From the NCBI GenBank assembly GCA_031277235.1, contig JAITMT010000170.1, positions 1-14,079 of the forward strand: a stretch of 14,079 nt of DNA, written 5' to 3'. The position numbers and the translations under genes were made by a program. The notes beneath the pieces are model-generated. The model saw nothing but the letters and a program-made list of their open reading frames with translations. It had not been told where the DNA came from and did not search any database. This document shows positions 1-5,630 of the stretch, in pieces (the stretch's first letter is position 1; every line of letters starts with the position of its first letter). Origin of the DNA: Tannerella sp. Lineage in GTDB: Bacteria > Bacteroidota > Bacteroidia > Bacteroidales > Tannerellaceae.

Positions 1-996
1 CGCGAATATACCGACTGGGTGTGGAGCGACGGAAATCACCCCAGCATCGTCATTTGGGACGCCATCAACGAAAACTGGGATTCGTTCATCGGCAATACGC
101 TGATTCCCGAACTCAAGCGATTAGACCCCACGCGGATTTGGGACGCGGGCTACATGACTTCCGAAGAAATGGGCGGAAACGACGAAATGGACGAGCCGCA
201 TCCGTATCAGGCGCTGACCCTCATGCCGCCCGGCGAAGTGAGGGAGCCTTTTGAAAAGCATCCCTACGATTTGGGAAATTTGGACAACCATTTGGGGAAA
301 ATCCAGGAAGCCGGAGTTCCGCAATTGGTCAACGAGTACGGATGGATTTGGCTGTGGCGGGACGGGCGTCCGTCGAAACTGACAGTAAACAATTACAATT
401 ATTTCCTGGGCGAAAATGCGACTCCCGACCGGCGACGCGAGATGCAAGCCTACTGGCTGCAATTTGAAACGGAATGGCTGCGCTCCGAACGCTCGATTGC
501 GGGCGTCCTGGCGTTTTGCCATCTGACCAACAACTACGGCTTCACCGGCGACTGGTTTATGAACGACATCAGAGACCTTGAACTTTCTCCTACCCTGAAA
601 TGGTTCAAACACTGTTTTGCGCCGCAGGCGGTGTTCATCAATCTGATTGACCAGCGGTATATGAAACATCCGCTTCCCCTCAAACCGGGCAGCGCTCTGC
701 TTTTCAATCTGGTCGGCGTGAACGATTACGCATCTCCGGCTACGGGGAAAACCGTATTGAAACTTTTGAACAGCAAGGGAGAAATCGTCGTGCTGCAGGA
801 AATGATTGTTTCTATCCCTCCTTTCGGGAAAAGTACGGTTCCCTGCCTGACGTCCCTGCCGCAGGAAAAAGGCGGTTATCTGCTCGTTGCGGAATATTTT
901 CCGGAAGGGAAAAACCAGCCGGTTATCAGCCGGCGATATTTGAAAATAGGGGATTCCGCGAATGAAGAATATGATTTTTTTAACATGGATCCGTAG
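1..996 (+). CDS. GH2-type glycoside hydrolase, C-terminal part (5'-truncated by window edge)
   Basis: The reading frame is open from base 1, so the start lies outside the window and 331 residues are visible; the stop is TAG at 994-996. Residues 12-26 read NHPSIVIWDAINENW, the classic GH2 TIM-barrel signature with the Asn-Glu acid/base pair (Glu24 of the visible part). A second Glu, in QLVNEYGWIW (Glu112), fits the nucleophile strand. After about residue 205 the sequence becomes a beta-rich C-terminal domain (KTVLKLLNSKGEIVVLQEM...), as in GH2 proteins with a trailing sandwich domain. The enzyme should hydrolyse a beta-linked sugar by retention; the exact substrate (beta-galactoside, beta-mannoside, beta-glucuronide or other) cannot be told from this part. 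It runs in the same direction as the enzyme genes further right but is separated from them by the inverted cassette module. The family call is fairly secure, the specificity is unknown. Confidence 0.82.
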   Translation, partial: REYTDWVWSDGNHPSIVIWDAINENWDSFIGNTLIPELKRLDPTRIWDAGYMTSEEMGGNDEMDEPHPYQALTLMPPGEVREPFEKHPYDLGNLDNHLGKIQEAGVPQLVNEYGWIWLWRDGRPSKLTVNNYNYFLGENATPDRRREMQAYWLQFETEWLRSERSIAGVLAFCHLTNNYGFTGDWFMNDIRDLELSPTLKWFKHCFAPQAVFINLIDQRYMKHPLPLKPGSALLFNLVGVNDYASPATGKTVLKLLNSKGEIVVLQEMIVSIPPFGKSTVPCLTSLPQEKGGYLLVAEYFPEGKNQPVISRRYLKIGDSANEEYDFFNMDP

Positions 997-1004
997 AAAA
1001 AAGT

Positions 1005-1036
1005 ATTCCATGCTTTAACGTTTTAACTCTGCCGGG
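1005..1036. repeat. 32-bp core direct repeat, copy 1 (left boundary)
   Basis: It begins ATTCCATGCTTTAACG and ends TTTTAACTCTGCCGGG, and is identical to 2672-2703 and 4303-4334. It starts 9 bp after the GH2 stop codon, and sequence to its left no longer matches the other copies. It contains the direct octamers GTTAAAAC and GTTAAAGC when read on the - strand. Confidence 0.9.
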
Positions 1037-1103
1037 GATTGTGCTATAAACGCTTGCAGTGCGTATTTTTTATTTGACACGCAGATTGCTAATCGGCGTG
1101 AGC
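1037..1103. repeat. Cassette tail with stem-loop, copy 1
   Basis: This 67-bp tail follows the core directly and recurs at 2704-2770 with one substitution (T/A at the fifth base of GTGCTATAAA versus GTGCAATAAA). It holds a stem-loop at 1078-1100: arms CACGC and GCGTG, a one-base mismatch, then inner arms GATT and AATC around a GCT loop. It lies 3' of the protease gene, as copy 2 lies 3' of the propeller gene, so both mRNAs may end with or read through the same structure. Confidence 0.85.
1050..1076 (+). terminator. Weak intrinsic terminator candidate for the GH2 gene
   Basis: On the + strand ACGC (1050-1053) pairs with GCGT (1061-1064) across a 7-base loop and is followed by ATTTTTTATTT. The stem is only 4 bp, so this is a weak candidate, but its place about 55 bp after the GH2 stop and just before a convergent gene fits. 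The same bases occur in tail copy 2, where no + strand gene precedes them, which argues that the structure came with the cassette. Confidence 0.25.
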
Positions 1104-1169
1104 AGTATGCAGTCGCTATGCTCTACTTCAATATTATATCTGCTTACTTTATTCTCCATATTTTTTTCT

Positions 1170-2417
1170 TCAATCTCCCTGCTCTTCATTCCTATCCACC
1201 AATACTACAATTTTCATCAGTTTTTCTTGGCGGATAATATCGTATGTTAATGTGTCTTCCCTAAAAATATGACGGTCTTCGCCCATTATATTATTGCGAA
1301 ACATGTTCAATAAGGTATCACGATGAAACAATGCATAAGAATAATTGTCGTAGGGTAATCCATTCACGGCAATGATTTCATCGCCTTCCTGCAGTCCTGC
1401 CGTTTTATAGTAATTGTCTGTATAATCGGCTACTTTGGAAACGATAATCTTTCCTCCCGGTGTTTTAACTGTCGAATAATGAAAACGTCTGTATAATGGA
1501 TTCACAACCCGCTGAAAATTCTTGATGGGTTGCAAGCCTATTTGCCGGTTTTTCAGGTCCAGAAATACATTGAAACGCTTGAGAAAATTTAGTCCAATAA
1601 GGTATCCTCCATACATGGAATGATTGAAGGTATAGATACGCAACGAATCTGCACTATAATTACTGAATGTAGCATTTACCGTATAATAGCGATTGTATCC
1701 TTCTGAATATTGCATCCAAACGGCATCGTTTCTTTTATCGAAAAAAGACATTTCATTGGCAGGATGCATAATCGCCATATCCCAAAACATGCCGGTATCT
1801 ATTAGAAAAATTCGATCTATTGTTAGAGTATCTCCATTGACGAATTTGATATGCATGGGTATTCTTACAAAAAACATATGATATTGGTCATCTTTTTCCA
1901 GTGGCAAAAGAATACTATTCCTTGGCATTTTAAAACCGGTTGCAGAATGGATTTCCAAATAGTTGTATTCAAAATTCAATTCCCACACATGAACCGTATC
2001 TTGCTGCGGAATACCAAATATTCCATCCGAATTATCGCTATTCGTATAACCCATCCAATCAGAAATCAGTAATTGAGGAAAAGTCAAACCGGTATTTCCA
2101 ATTTTTACAGTTTGATTTTTGTTGTAAAAGTATCCGGGAACACCTCTGGAGGACCATGCTGAACGCCATGGCCGTATTGTATCCGGATTATTCATGTTAA
2201 ACTTTGAATTTACACAGAAAGAAGAATCTAAAGCAAAAGTACCAAATCCTGTATCAAAAACCAGCCTTGCAACTAATGTGTCATTGAGATGCACCGGAAC
2301 TACGATTTGCCGGTTTTCAGGATTGATGGTAAAATAAGCCTTGTTTGTGTTTCGTTCGCAACTGCTTCCGATACTTAAAATAATTAAGCATAAAGAATAA
2401 AGATTTTTATTTAACAT
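1170..2417 (-). CDS. Retropepsin-like aspartic protease with C-terminal PDZ domain, exported
   Basis: The protein has 415 residues. The N-terminus has a short basic part and a hydrophobic stretch ending in SIGSSC (Cys20), a weak lipobox, so it is probably a periplasmic or membrane-anchored lipoprotein. Two catalytic-type motifs are present: LVFDTGFGT (Asp55) and IFLIDTGMF (Asp207). Each is followed by a hydrophobic-Gly strand (DGIFGIP near 131-137; YLIGLNFLKRFNVFLDL near 272-288), so one chain appears to carry two retropepsin-like lobes. Residues about 320-405 form a PDZ domain (AGLQEGDEIIAVNG carboxylate-binding region). The family is common in Bacteroidota but substrates are mostly unknown. 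It is the single gene of the left cassette unit, is transcribed against the CAZyme genes and has its own leader promoter (2514-2541). Base composition is visibly more AT-rich than the neighbouring glycosidases. A peptide-cleaving role is inferred from the motifs only. Confidence 0.85.
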   Translation of the reverse strand: MLNKNLYSLCLIILSIGSSCERNTNKAYFTINPENRQIVVPVHLNDTLVARLVFDTGFGTFALDSSFCVNSKFNMNNPDTIRPWRSAWSSRGVPGYFYNKNQTVKIGNTGLTFPQLLISDWMGYTNSDNSDGIFGIPQQDTVHVWELNFEYNYLEIHSATGFKMPRNSILLPLEKDDQYHMFFVRIPMHIKFVNGDTLTIDRIFLIDTGMFWDMAIMHPANEMSFFDKRNDAVWMQYSEGYNRYYTVNATFSNYSADSLRIYTFNHSMYGGYLIGLNFLKRFNVFLDLKNRQIGLQPIKNFQRVVNPLYRRFHYSTVKTPGGKIIVSKVADYTDNYYKTAGLQEGDEIIAVNGLPYDNYSYALFHRDTLLNMFRNNIMGEDRHIFREDTLTYDIIRQEKLMKIVVLVDRNEEQGD

Positions 2418-2513
2418 CTGTATATCATTTTTTTCAAAGGATAAAATAATTTTTTTGAATAATCAGGACTACTTGATAAACACCTGTTTTTCAAATAGTC
2501 ACTTTTCACGGTA

Positions 2514-2541
2514 CAAAGGTAGGAATTTTCATACTGCGCAA
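2514..2541 (-). promoter_or_regulatory. Bacteroidota-type promoter of the protease gene
   Basis: Reading the - strand, TTG (2541-2539), a 17-base spacer and TACCTTTG (2521-2514) match the Bacteroides sigma-ABfr pattern TTG...TAnnTTTG. The predicted start of transcription is near 2507, leaving a 5' UTR of about 90 bases. The same elements with the same spacing occur in the second leader. Confidence 0.7.
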
Positions 2542-2592
2542 TTTTTTCACGGGGAAATTCAGCGGTTTTCGCGTGTGAAATTCTTGATTATT

Positions 2593-2626
2593 GTACAAAA
2601 CGGGGATTTTTCCGTACGAAACGGGA
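2593..2626 (-). promoter_or_regulatory. Phased direct repeats upstream of the protease promoter
   Basis: Two similar 13-mers, GTACAAAACGGGG (2593-2605) and GTACGAAACGGGA (2614-2626), start 21 bp apart, two turns of B-DNA. They lie about 85-120 bp upstream of the predicted transcription start. The layout resembles an activator-binding site on one face of the helix. The regulator is unknown. Confidence 0.45.
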
Positions 2627-2671
2627 GGTTTCATGGATGAAATCCTCTTTATTCGTGTAAAAGTTGTATGG

Positions 2672-2703
2672 ATTCCATGCTTTAACGTTTTAACTCTGCC
2701 GGG
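2672..2703. repeat. 32-bp core direct repeat, copy 2 (middle)
   Basis: Identical to the boundary copies at 1005-1036 and 4303-4334. This is the only copy with both the leader on its left and the tail on its right, so 2483-2770 is a complete 288-bp leader-core-tail block. Confidence 0.9.
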
Positions 2704-2770
2704 GATTGTGCAATAAACGCTTGCAGTGCGTATTTTTTATTTGACACGCAGATTGCTAATCGGCGTGAGC
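2704..2770. repeat. Cassette tail with stem-loop, copy 2
   Basis: It matches 1037-1103 with a single substitution. The stem-loop at 2745-2767 is fully conserved. It ends 34 bp before the stop codon of the propeller gene, so it lies 3' of that gene. Confidence 0.85.
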
Positions 2771-2804
2771 GGGGAAGGTACGGACAAAACTGCATCTTTC
2801 ATAA

Positions 2805-4055
2805 TCATTTCAGCGTAACTATCATTAAAACAGGATTATCGTCTTCCGGCAGATTGTTTATCATAGTTTTGAGCGAATCGCGTTTTTCGGGAAATTCAAC
2901 CTCCGTTTCCGCAAAATGTCCGTCCGTCAGTTTTTCCTGCATTTCATGAGGCCAGTATGTATAAATAAATACATTATCTGTCTGCTTGAACGGAGCTAAT
3001 TCTATATCCATTCCTCCATCAAAATCATTCTTTAATTTGGGATTAATGTTGTCCAGCAATTCTTTTTTTTGTTTGTCATAGCGGGAGAAAAGAGGGATAA
3101 AGTCTTCACTGTAAGGATTATAGTTGTTGTATATATATATGTAATGATGATCTTCTCTGATAGCTTTGTGTTGTATATGACCAGAGAAATCCGAATAAGG
3201 TATCTCATTTGTTCCTGTTCTAATATTTTCTTCAAGAGTAAGCCTTTTGGGTATTTTGATAATATAGGCAGGAGAACAAGAATAGTCGTCGTTAATCCTG
3301 AAGACCGTGTCATTAAATACATAGTTATAATAAAGGGTATTGTCATAAAAATACATCGCGGACGGATAAATTGAGAACCGCCATATTTTCTTTTTATTAT
3401 CGTACAGGATGGGATTGGGGCTTTTATATAAAAATTCCCCCTTGTTGTCCATGACCGTATATTGGTATTTCATACTTCCAAAATTGTCAAAATTAAAGAA
3501 AATATTTCCCTTCACATCGCATTCCATTCGACTGCCACTGGAACCGTCCGGTTCCTGCGAGAACGGGTTTCTTATTACATCCAGGTATTTCCCGTTAAAA
3601 TCATAAATGTTTACGGAAAGTTTCCAGTTGTCGTAAATGTAAATTAACTGTGTTTTTTCAACAATGCCAAAATCTCTTGTATCGCATTCACCCGGTCCCT
3701 GCCCCTTTCTATTAATTCTTTTTACAAATTTTCCATTCCTGTCAAACTGAAACAGTATTCCTCCACTTACAATAAAAATATAATCCTTTGTAAAAACAGG
3801 TTGACCAATCCTGTTTCCAAGCAGGCAATCGTCGTTGGTTTCCAGAGGAATGTATTGTATATCCTTCACGATTTCGGACATGGCAAATTCGTGTTTGTAA
3901 CGGGACGAACCTGACAGTTGAATGGTGATAACAGAATCCCGGTTTTCGGCAATCTGCTCCTGCGATTTGTCCGTTCTGTTCTTACTGTTGTTGCATGCCG
4001 ATAATGTCAATATTGCAGCAAATGCGATAAGTTGTTTATAATGAATATTTTTCAT
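2805..4055 (-). CDS. Six-bladed beta-propeller lipoprotein
   Basis: The protein has 416 residues. The N-terminus (MKNIHYKQLI... LTLSAC) is a clear lipoprotein signal with Cys21 as the lipidated residue, followed by a polar linker. After it the sequence shows repeated beta-strand blades: IQYIPLETNDDCLLG, the FDRNGKFVKRINRKGQGPGE segment, IYDNWKLSVNIYDFNGKYLD, and later VMDNKGEFLYKS. YIPLET, followed by a Gly-rich (G)xGPGE turn, is characteristic of the Bacteroidota six-bladed beta-propeller family (DUF5128/TolB-like). These proteins are cell-envelope lipoproteins with no agreed biochemical role and are often found in several paralogous copies per locus. This is the single gene of the right cassette unit, with its own leader promoter at 4145-4172. 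It is AT-rich compared with the flanking CAZyme genes. No catalytic residues could be assigned. Confidence 0.82.
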   Translation of the reverse strand: MKNIHYKQLIAFAAILTLSACNNSKNRTDKSQEQIAENRDSVITIQLSGSSRYKHEFAMSEIVKDIQYIPLETNDDCLLGNRIGQPVFTKDYIFIVSGGILFQFDRNGKFVKRINRKGQGPGECDTRDFGIVEKTQLIYIYDNWKLSVNIYDFNGKYLDVIRNPFSQEPDGSSGSRMECDVKGNIFFNFDNFGSMKYQYTVMDNKGEFLYKSPNPILYDNKKKIWRFSIYPSAMYFYDNTLYYNYVFNDTVFRINDDYSCSPAYIIKIPKRLTLEENIRTGTNEIPYSDFSGHIQHKAIREDHHYIYIYNNYNPYSEDFIPLFSRYDKQKKELLDNINPKLKNDFDGGMDIELAPFKQTDNVFIYTYWPHEMQEKLTDGHFAETEVEFPEKRDSLKTMINNLPEDDNPVLMIVTLK

Positions 4056-4144
4056 CTATTTATATTTATTGAATTATAATCATTTCGCCTGATATGATTT
4101 TGCAAAAATCCTGTTATTTTTTCAAAAAGTCACTTTTCACGGTA

Positions 4145-4172
4145 CAAAGGTAGGAATTTTTATACTATGCAA
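4145..4172 (-). promoter_or_regulatory. Bacteroidota-type promoter of the propeller gene
   Basis: On the - strand TTG (4172-4170), 17 bases, TACCTTTG (4152-4145). Both motifs and the spacing are identical to the promoter at 2514-2541 although the spacer sequence has drifted, which supports function. The predicted transcription start is near 4138, about 83 bases before the ATG. Confidence 0.7.
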
Positions 4173-4223
4173 TTTTTTTCTTAAAAAATTCAGCGGTTTT
4201 CGTGTGTGAAATTCTTAATTATT

Positions 4224-4257
4224 GTACAAAACAGGGATTTTCCTGTACGAAACGGGA
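4224..4257 (-). promoter_or_regulatory. Phased direct repeats upstream of the propeller promoter
   Basis: GTACAAAACAGGG (4224-4236) and GTACGAAACGGGA (4245-4257) keep the 21-bp phasing seen at 2593-2626. They stand at about the same distance upstream of the promoter, so the two cassette genes probably respond to the same regulator. Confidence 0.45.
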
Positions 4258-4302
4258 GGTTTTATGGACGAAATCCTCTTTATTCGTGTAAAAGTTGTAT
4301 GG

Positions 4303-4334
4303 ATTCCATGCTTTAACGTTTTAACTCTGCCGGG
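4303..4334. repeat. 32-bp core direct repeat, copy 3 (right boundary)
   Basis: Identical to the other two cores. After 4334 the sequence no longer follows the tail. Eighteen bases downstream of the start of its AACTCTGCCGG part comes a near-copy AACTCTGGCGG (4341-4351). Confidence 0.9.
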
Positions 4335-4472
4335 TTTCCGAACTCTGGCGGAATTGGAATGAAATATTTTTCACCGAGAACGTAAAAAGATTGCAATTAA
4401 AAGATTACAGTCTTTTTGATGGTTGCTGAAACTTGGTTTAGTCAGCCGGGGAACACGCCTCTTTTGTTAAAA

Positions 4473-4500
4473 AAAACGTTTTATGTTGCGAAACATAAAA
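4473..4500. promoter_or_regulatory. Overlapping palindromes upstream of the lacI promoter
   Basis: AAAACGTTTT (4473-4482) is a perfect 10-bp palindrome with the same central ACGT as the operators below. It overlaps a 9-bp perfect inverted repeat, TTTTATGTT (4479-4487) and AACATAAAA (4492-4500), around GCGA. These may be additional repressor or activator sites for the regulator gene. The assignment rests on symmetry only. Confidence 0.4.
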
Positions 4501-4508
4501 AAATATTT

Positions 4509-4537
4509 TTGCTTAAACGTTTTTGCTATTATCTTTG
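4509..4537 (+). promoter_or_regulatory. Promoter of the lacI-type gene
   Basis: TTG (4509-4511), an 18-base spacer and TATCTTTG (4530-4537) match the Bacteroidota promoter pattern. Transcription would begin near 4544, about 43 bases before the chosen ATG at 4587. This placement is one reason for rejecting the longer upstream start of the open frame. Confidence 0.65.
4511..4526. promoter_or_regulatory. Putative LacI-family operator inside the lacI promoter
   Basis: The site GCTTAAACGTTTTTGC has a perfect AAACGTTT core and matching GC...GC ends, with two mismatched pairs between. It lies in the spacer between the two promoter boxes, so a bound repressor would block RNA polymerase. It shares TTAAACGTTT with the better palindrome at 5605-5616, which points to autorepression. 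Confidence 0.5.
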
Positions 4538-4586
4538 CCCCGTTTTTCAGATAAAATCGTTAACAAAAAAGAAAGAAAAAACGGCA

Positions 4587-5588
4587 ATGACTCGCGTTAG
4601 TATAAAACATATAGCCGGGAAATTGGGAGTATCCAATGCCACGGTCTCCCTGGTGCTTAACGGCAAGGAAAAGGAGGGCAGAGTAGGGAAGGAGACGGCG
4701 GATAAAATCCGGCAAGTCGCGTCTGAAATGAACTACGAACCCAACAATCTGGCGCGCGGATTCCGGATTGGAAAATCGCATACCATCGGACTGATTGTCG
4801 CCGATATTTCCAACCCGTTTTTTGCGAATCTGGCGTTTTACATCCAGGAGCAGGCGGAAAAATTCGGCTACAGCGTCATCATTACGAATACCAACGAAAG
4901 CGACCTCAAAATGGAAAAAATGGTTCAAGTGTTGAAAAACAGGCAGGTGGACGGTTTTCTCATCGTCCCGACGGAATACGGCGAGCCTTATGTGGCGGAT
5001 CTGGTCAACCGGAATCTTCCCGTTGTGCTGATTGACCGTTATTTTCCGGCGCTGAATGTCAGTTCGGTCATCGTGGACAACTACAATGCTTCCGTCAAGG
5101 CGGTGGAAAATCTGGTGAACCGCGGCTGTAAAAATATCGGACTGGTGATTTACAAAAACTCCCTGCAGCACATTCTGGAACGGAAAAGAGGCTACATGGA
5201 TGCGCTCAAGGAACACGGATATTACAATCCCGCCCTCATCAAGGAGGTGAACTATTCCCTGATGCAGGACGATATCGTGATTGCGATAGAAGGTTTGCTG
5301 GCGAAGGAAAACAAACTGGATGGCATATTTTTTGCCACCAACACCCTGTTCACCTCCGGCATCAAGCAATTGAAACTGATGCAGGCGGACATTCCCAACC
5401 ATATCAAACTCGTAACTTTTGACAAGAGCGAAGCCTTTGAATGGATGAATATTTCGATTCCGTATATCCTGCAACCGATTCCAGACATGGGAAAGATGGC
5501 GGTCGAGTTGCTGGTCGAGCAAATCGGAAACAACGCGCCCATGGTCAAATGCATCGAATTGCAAACGAGCCTGAAGGAGGCGCCCTGA
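4587..5588 (+). CDS. LacI-family transcriptional repressor
   Basis: The chosen start gives 333 residues beginning MTRVSIKHIAGKLGVSNATVSLVLNG, a typical LacI N-terminus. The open frame continues upstream to 4416, but that part covers the promoter and operator and encodes no LacI-like sequence. Residues about 4-24 form the helix-turn-helix, residues 50-62 (NYEPNNLARGFRIG) the hinge helix, and the rest, from HTIGLIVADISNPFFANL onward, the periplasmic-binding-protein-like sugar domain (PVVLIDRYF; GCKNIGLV; VTFDKSEAFEWMNISIPYILQP). The length is normal for the family. It is followed 42 bp later by the symporter gene, with a palindromic operator in the gap. The likely role is a local repressor of sugar uptake and use, relieved by a sugar or sugar phosphate; the inducer cannot be read from the sequence. 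Confidence 0.92.
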   Translation: MTRVSIKHIAGKLGVSNATVSLVLNGKEKEGRVGKETADKIRQVASEMNYEPNNLARGFRIGKSHTIGLIVADISNPFFANLAFYIQEQAEKFGYSVIITNTNESDLKMEKMVQVLKNRQVDGFLIVPTEYGEPYVADLVNRNLPVVLIDRYFPALNVSSVIVDNYNASVKAVENLVNRGCKNIGLVIYKNSLQHILERKRGYMDALKEHGYYNPALIKEVNYSLMQDDIVIAIEGLLAKENKLDGIFFATNTLFTSGIKQLKLMQADIPNHIKLVTFDKSEAFEWMNISIPYILQPIPDMGKMAVELLVEQIGNNAPMVKCIELQTSLKEAP

Positions 5589-5600
5589 ATAGGTTAATTA

Positions 5601-5620
5601 AAAGTTAAACGTTTAATTTT
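5601..5620. promoter_or_regulatory. Putative LacI-family operator before the symporter gene
   Basis: TTAAACGTTTAA (5605-5616) is a perfect 12-bp palindrome with the central CG usual for LacI/PurR-family sites, and symmetry extends to 20 bp with one mismatched pair (G/T at 5604/5617). It lies 15 bp before the symporter ATG. The AAACGTTT core also occurs at 4515-4522. No TAnnTTTG promoter is evident in this short gap, so the gene is probably co-transcribed with the regulator. Confidence 0.6.
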
Positions 5621-5630
5621 AATATATGAT

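Larger units (their letters stand above)
2483..2671 (-). repeat. Cassette leader repeat (promoter region), copy 1
   Basis: This region lies upstream of the protease start and matches 4110-4302 upstream of the propeller start, with about 17 differences over roughly 177 well-aligned bases by eye, most of them transitions. The conserved parts include the promoter box, the AT-rich spacer and two phased GTAC(A/G)AAACGGG repeats. The last 65 bp before the protease ATG are not shared, so the homology covers promoter and upstream sequence but not the ribosome-binding region. Confidence 0.85.
4110..4302 (-). repeat. Cassette leader repeat (promoter region), copy 2
   Basis: Homologous to 2483-2671, lying upstream of the propeller gene. 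The largest block of difference is a run near 4175-4190, where the other copy has CACGGGG and this copy is all A/T. The 54 bases between this leader and the propeller ATG are not shared with the protease gene. Confidence 0.85.
1005..4334. mobile_element. Two-unit tandem cassette module bounded by 32-bp direct repeats
   Basis: Three copies of an identical 32-bp core (1005-1036, 2672-2703, 4303-4334) enclose two units of 1667 and 1631 bp. Each unit has the same order on the + strand: core, 67-bp tail (1037-1103; 2704-2770), one reverse-strand gene, a leader of about 190 bp (2483-2671; 4110-4302), then the next core. The tails differ at one base, and the leaders are about 90% identical by eye, with mostly transition differences. 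The two genes (protease and beta-propeller) are unrelated to each other. The module begins 9 bp after the GH2 stop codon, is visibly more AT-rich than its neighbours and has opposite orientation. No transposase or integrase is seen inside. Calling it a mobile or duplicating cassette is an inference from this architecture; it could also be a locally duplicated regulatory frame into which different genes were exchanged. Confidence 0.55.

Noticed and set aside
1011..1030. The core's TTTAACGTTTTAA as another LacI operator
   Set aside because: Only the central AACGTT is symmetric; compared with TTAAACGTTTAA the half-sites are out of register by one base. The cassette genes already have their own conserved regulatory repeats.
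1005..1103. Core plus tail as an integron attC site
   Set aside because: The - strand octamers GTTAAAAC and GTTAAAGC look like the GTTRRRY box but fail its last position, they are direct rather than inverted partners, no RYYYAAC counterpart was found, and no integrase is in view.
4399..4416. AAAAGA/TCTTTT stem as a terminator upstream of the regulator gene
   Set aside because: A six-pair stem that is nearly all A/T, with no G/C clamp and no gene ending upstream on that strand.
4416..4586. 57-residue N-terminal extension of the LacI-type protein
   Set aside because: It spans the predicted promoter (4509-4537) and operator, and LacI homology begins exactly at the ATG at 4587.
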